Shown in pieces: positions 63,007-64,000 of a DNA stretch of 64,000 nucleotides. Source of the DNA: IOR16 sp963521065 (lineage in GTDB: Bacteria > Bacillota > Clostridia > Peptostreptococcales > Anaerovoracaceae); assembly GCA_963521065.1 (NCBI GenBank), contig CAUQTI010000016.1, positions 1 through 64,000 on the forward strand, given 5' to 3'. The stretch's first letter is position 1, and the number at the start of each line of letters is the position of its first letter. Made by a program: the position numbers and the translations under genes. The notes beneath the pieces were generated by a model, which was given only the letters and a program-made list of their open reading frames with translations, had not been told where the DNA came from and searched no databases.

Positions 63007-64000
63007 TTATAAATCTGCAACTGCATTCAGGCTCTCATATCCGTATGGATTTGCCTTATGCCAATTCCATGCATCGCAAATAATTTTTTCAAGCAGTACA
63101 TGCTCTGGCTGCCAGCCTAATACTTCCTGCGCCTTTTTCGAAGATGCAATCAAAACGGCAGGGTCCCCTGCTCTCCGTTCCTTAATTTCCACAGGGATAA
63201 GATGTCCGGTAATTTTTCTTGCAGTTTCAATCACCTCTTTTACAGAATATCCTGTTCCGTTTCCCAGGTTAAAAATATCACTTGCTCCCCCATTTCTCAG
63301 ATATAAAAGTGCTCGGTAATGCGCGGCTGCCAAGTCCATCACATGTATGTAATCTCTGACGCAGGAGCCGTCTTTCGTTGGGTAATCCTCGCCAAATAGA
63401 AATATTTCTTTTCTTTTTCCAAGAGGGACTTGTAAAACCAACGGAATTAAGTGTGTCTCCGTGTCGTGCGCCTCTCCGATTCTGCCATTTTCATGCGCTC
63501 CCGCCGCGTTAAAATAACGCAGGGAAACATAGCGGATTCCATATGCATTTGCAAACCATTTCATCATTTTTTCCATAGCCAGCTTCGTCTCACCGTAGGT
63601 ATTGGTCGGTTCCAGCGTATCCGTTTCTGTGATGGGAATACACTTTGGCTCTCCATACACCGCCGCTGTAGAAGAAAATACAATCTGCCTAACCCCGTTT
63701 TCGCGCATTGCATCAAGAAGACATAGCATCCCATACACATTGTTGTGGTAATATTCATATGGCTTTTTCATACTTTCAGAAACGAGTGAATCTGCTGCGA
63801 AATGAATCACTGTTTCAATCTTATTTTCTTTAAATACTTGATTTAATCCATCTTTGTCACGAAGGTCTAAGAGATATAAATTTTCCTTAGGAATCGCCTC
63901 TTCATGGCCGGTTTGCAAATTATCGACCAAAACGAGAGATTCTCCATTTTCTAAAAAATGAGAAACCGCATGAGAGCCAATATAGCCTGCTGCACCTGTG
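63007..64000 (-). CDS. galE: UDP-glucose 4-epimerase, 5' end beyond the window
   Basis: The frame continues to the window edge, where it still reads GAAGYIGSH (the NAD-binding GxxGxxG loop), so only the first few residues are missing. Further hallmarks are DNLQTGHEEA, FSSTAAVYGEP, the catalytic YGETK (Tyr-x3-Lys), YFNAAGAH and DGSCVRDYIHVMDLA. It interconverts UDP-glucose and UDP-galactose. The stop at 63007 is about 100 bp from the YibE/F operon. Confidence 0.96.
   Translation of the reverse strand, partial: TGAAGYIGSHAVSHFLENGESLVLVDNLQTGHEEAIPKENLYLLDLRDKDGLNQVFKENKIETVIHFAADSLVSESMKKPYEYYHNNVYGMLCLLDAMRENGVRQIVFSSTAAVYGEPKCIPITETDTLEPTNTYGETKLAMEKMMKWFANAYGIRYVSLRYFNAAGAHENGRIGEAHDTETHLIPLVLQVPLGKRKEIFLFGEDYPTKDGSCVRDYIHVMDLAAAHYRALLYLRNGGASDIFNLGNGTGYSVKEVIETARKITGHLIPVEIKERRAGDPAVLIASSKKAQEVLGWQPEHVLLEKIICDAWNWHKANPYGYESLNAVADL

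Noticed and set aside
1..64000. tRNA or rRNA genes and CRISPR arrays
   Set aside because: I saw no tRNA-like cloverleaf with TTCGA-type arm, no rRNA sequence and no regularly spaced identical repeats.

Overview
The window looks like chromosome from a low-GC, Gram-positive anaerobe, probably a member of the Clostridia (Bacillota). The support is indirect: strong AGGAGG-type ribosome binding sites, sigma-A-like promoters with 17-18 bp spacers, a short DUF3787-like protein, a giant BspA-type leucine-rich-repeat surface protein with C-terminal SLH domains, a gcvT-type glycine riboswitch and Stickland-like amino-acid genes. I name no species.

Layout. 1-5.2 kb: a Trk-type potassium operon (two TrkA-like regulators, TrkH) fused transcriptionally to a KdpD/KdpE-like two-component pair. 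5.2-7.1 kb: a DUF255 thioredoxin-like protein. 7.2-23.0 kb: an accessory defence island on the minus strand, edged by an IS3-family relic on the left and a decayed gene on the right. It holds a type I restriction-modification system (hsdM, two N-terminal and two C-terminal hsdS halves, a tyrosine recombinase, hsdR), an HD-domain protein, an McrB/McrC pair and a Schlafen-AlbA/ATPase protein. Four copies of a 16-bp core in alternating orientation flank the hsdS halves, so this is a phase-variable specificity shufflon.

23-26 kb: two small regulator/membrane-protein modules, an XRE regulator with a 4-TM protein and a PadR regulator with a HAAS-SEDS (FtsW-like) fusion. 25.9-35.8 kb: sulfur amino-acid metabolism, with metY, a metN-metI-dehydrogenase-metQ-cyclodeaminase-aminotransferase operon and a LysR regulator. 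Both metY and the metN operon carry a matching 17-bp dyad centred about 66 bp upstream of the predicted transcription start. The metN leader also contains a 40-codon reading frame with seven Met codons followed by an intrinsic terminator, the architecture of a leader-peptide attenuator. This is the most novel-looking regulatory element in the window.

36-49 kb: housekeeping and stress genes (MscL, ferritin, flotillin and its NfeD-like partner, an XRE regulator with palindromic operators, Spx/ArsC-like protein, UPF0340, DUF2971, pyruvate kinase) and a MarR-controlled heterodimeric ABC exporter. 49.4-57.7 kb: the 2785-residue BspA/SLH surface protein. 58-60.3 kb: an AGCS symporter under a glycine riboswitch, and a macro-domain protein. 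60.8-64 kb: the DUF3787-like small protein, a YibE/YibF pair and the 3' part of galE, which runs off the window.

All functional calls come from reading the translated sequences; no database search was run. Promoters, operators and RNA structures were found by eye.
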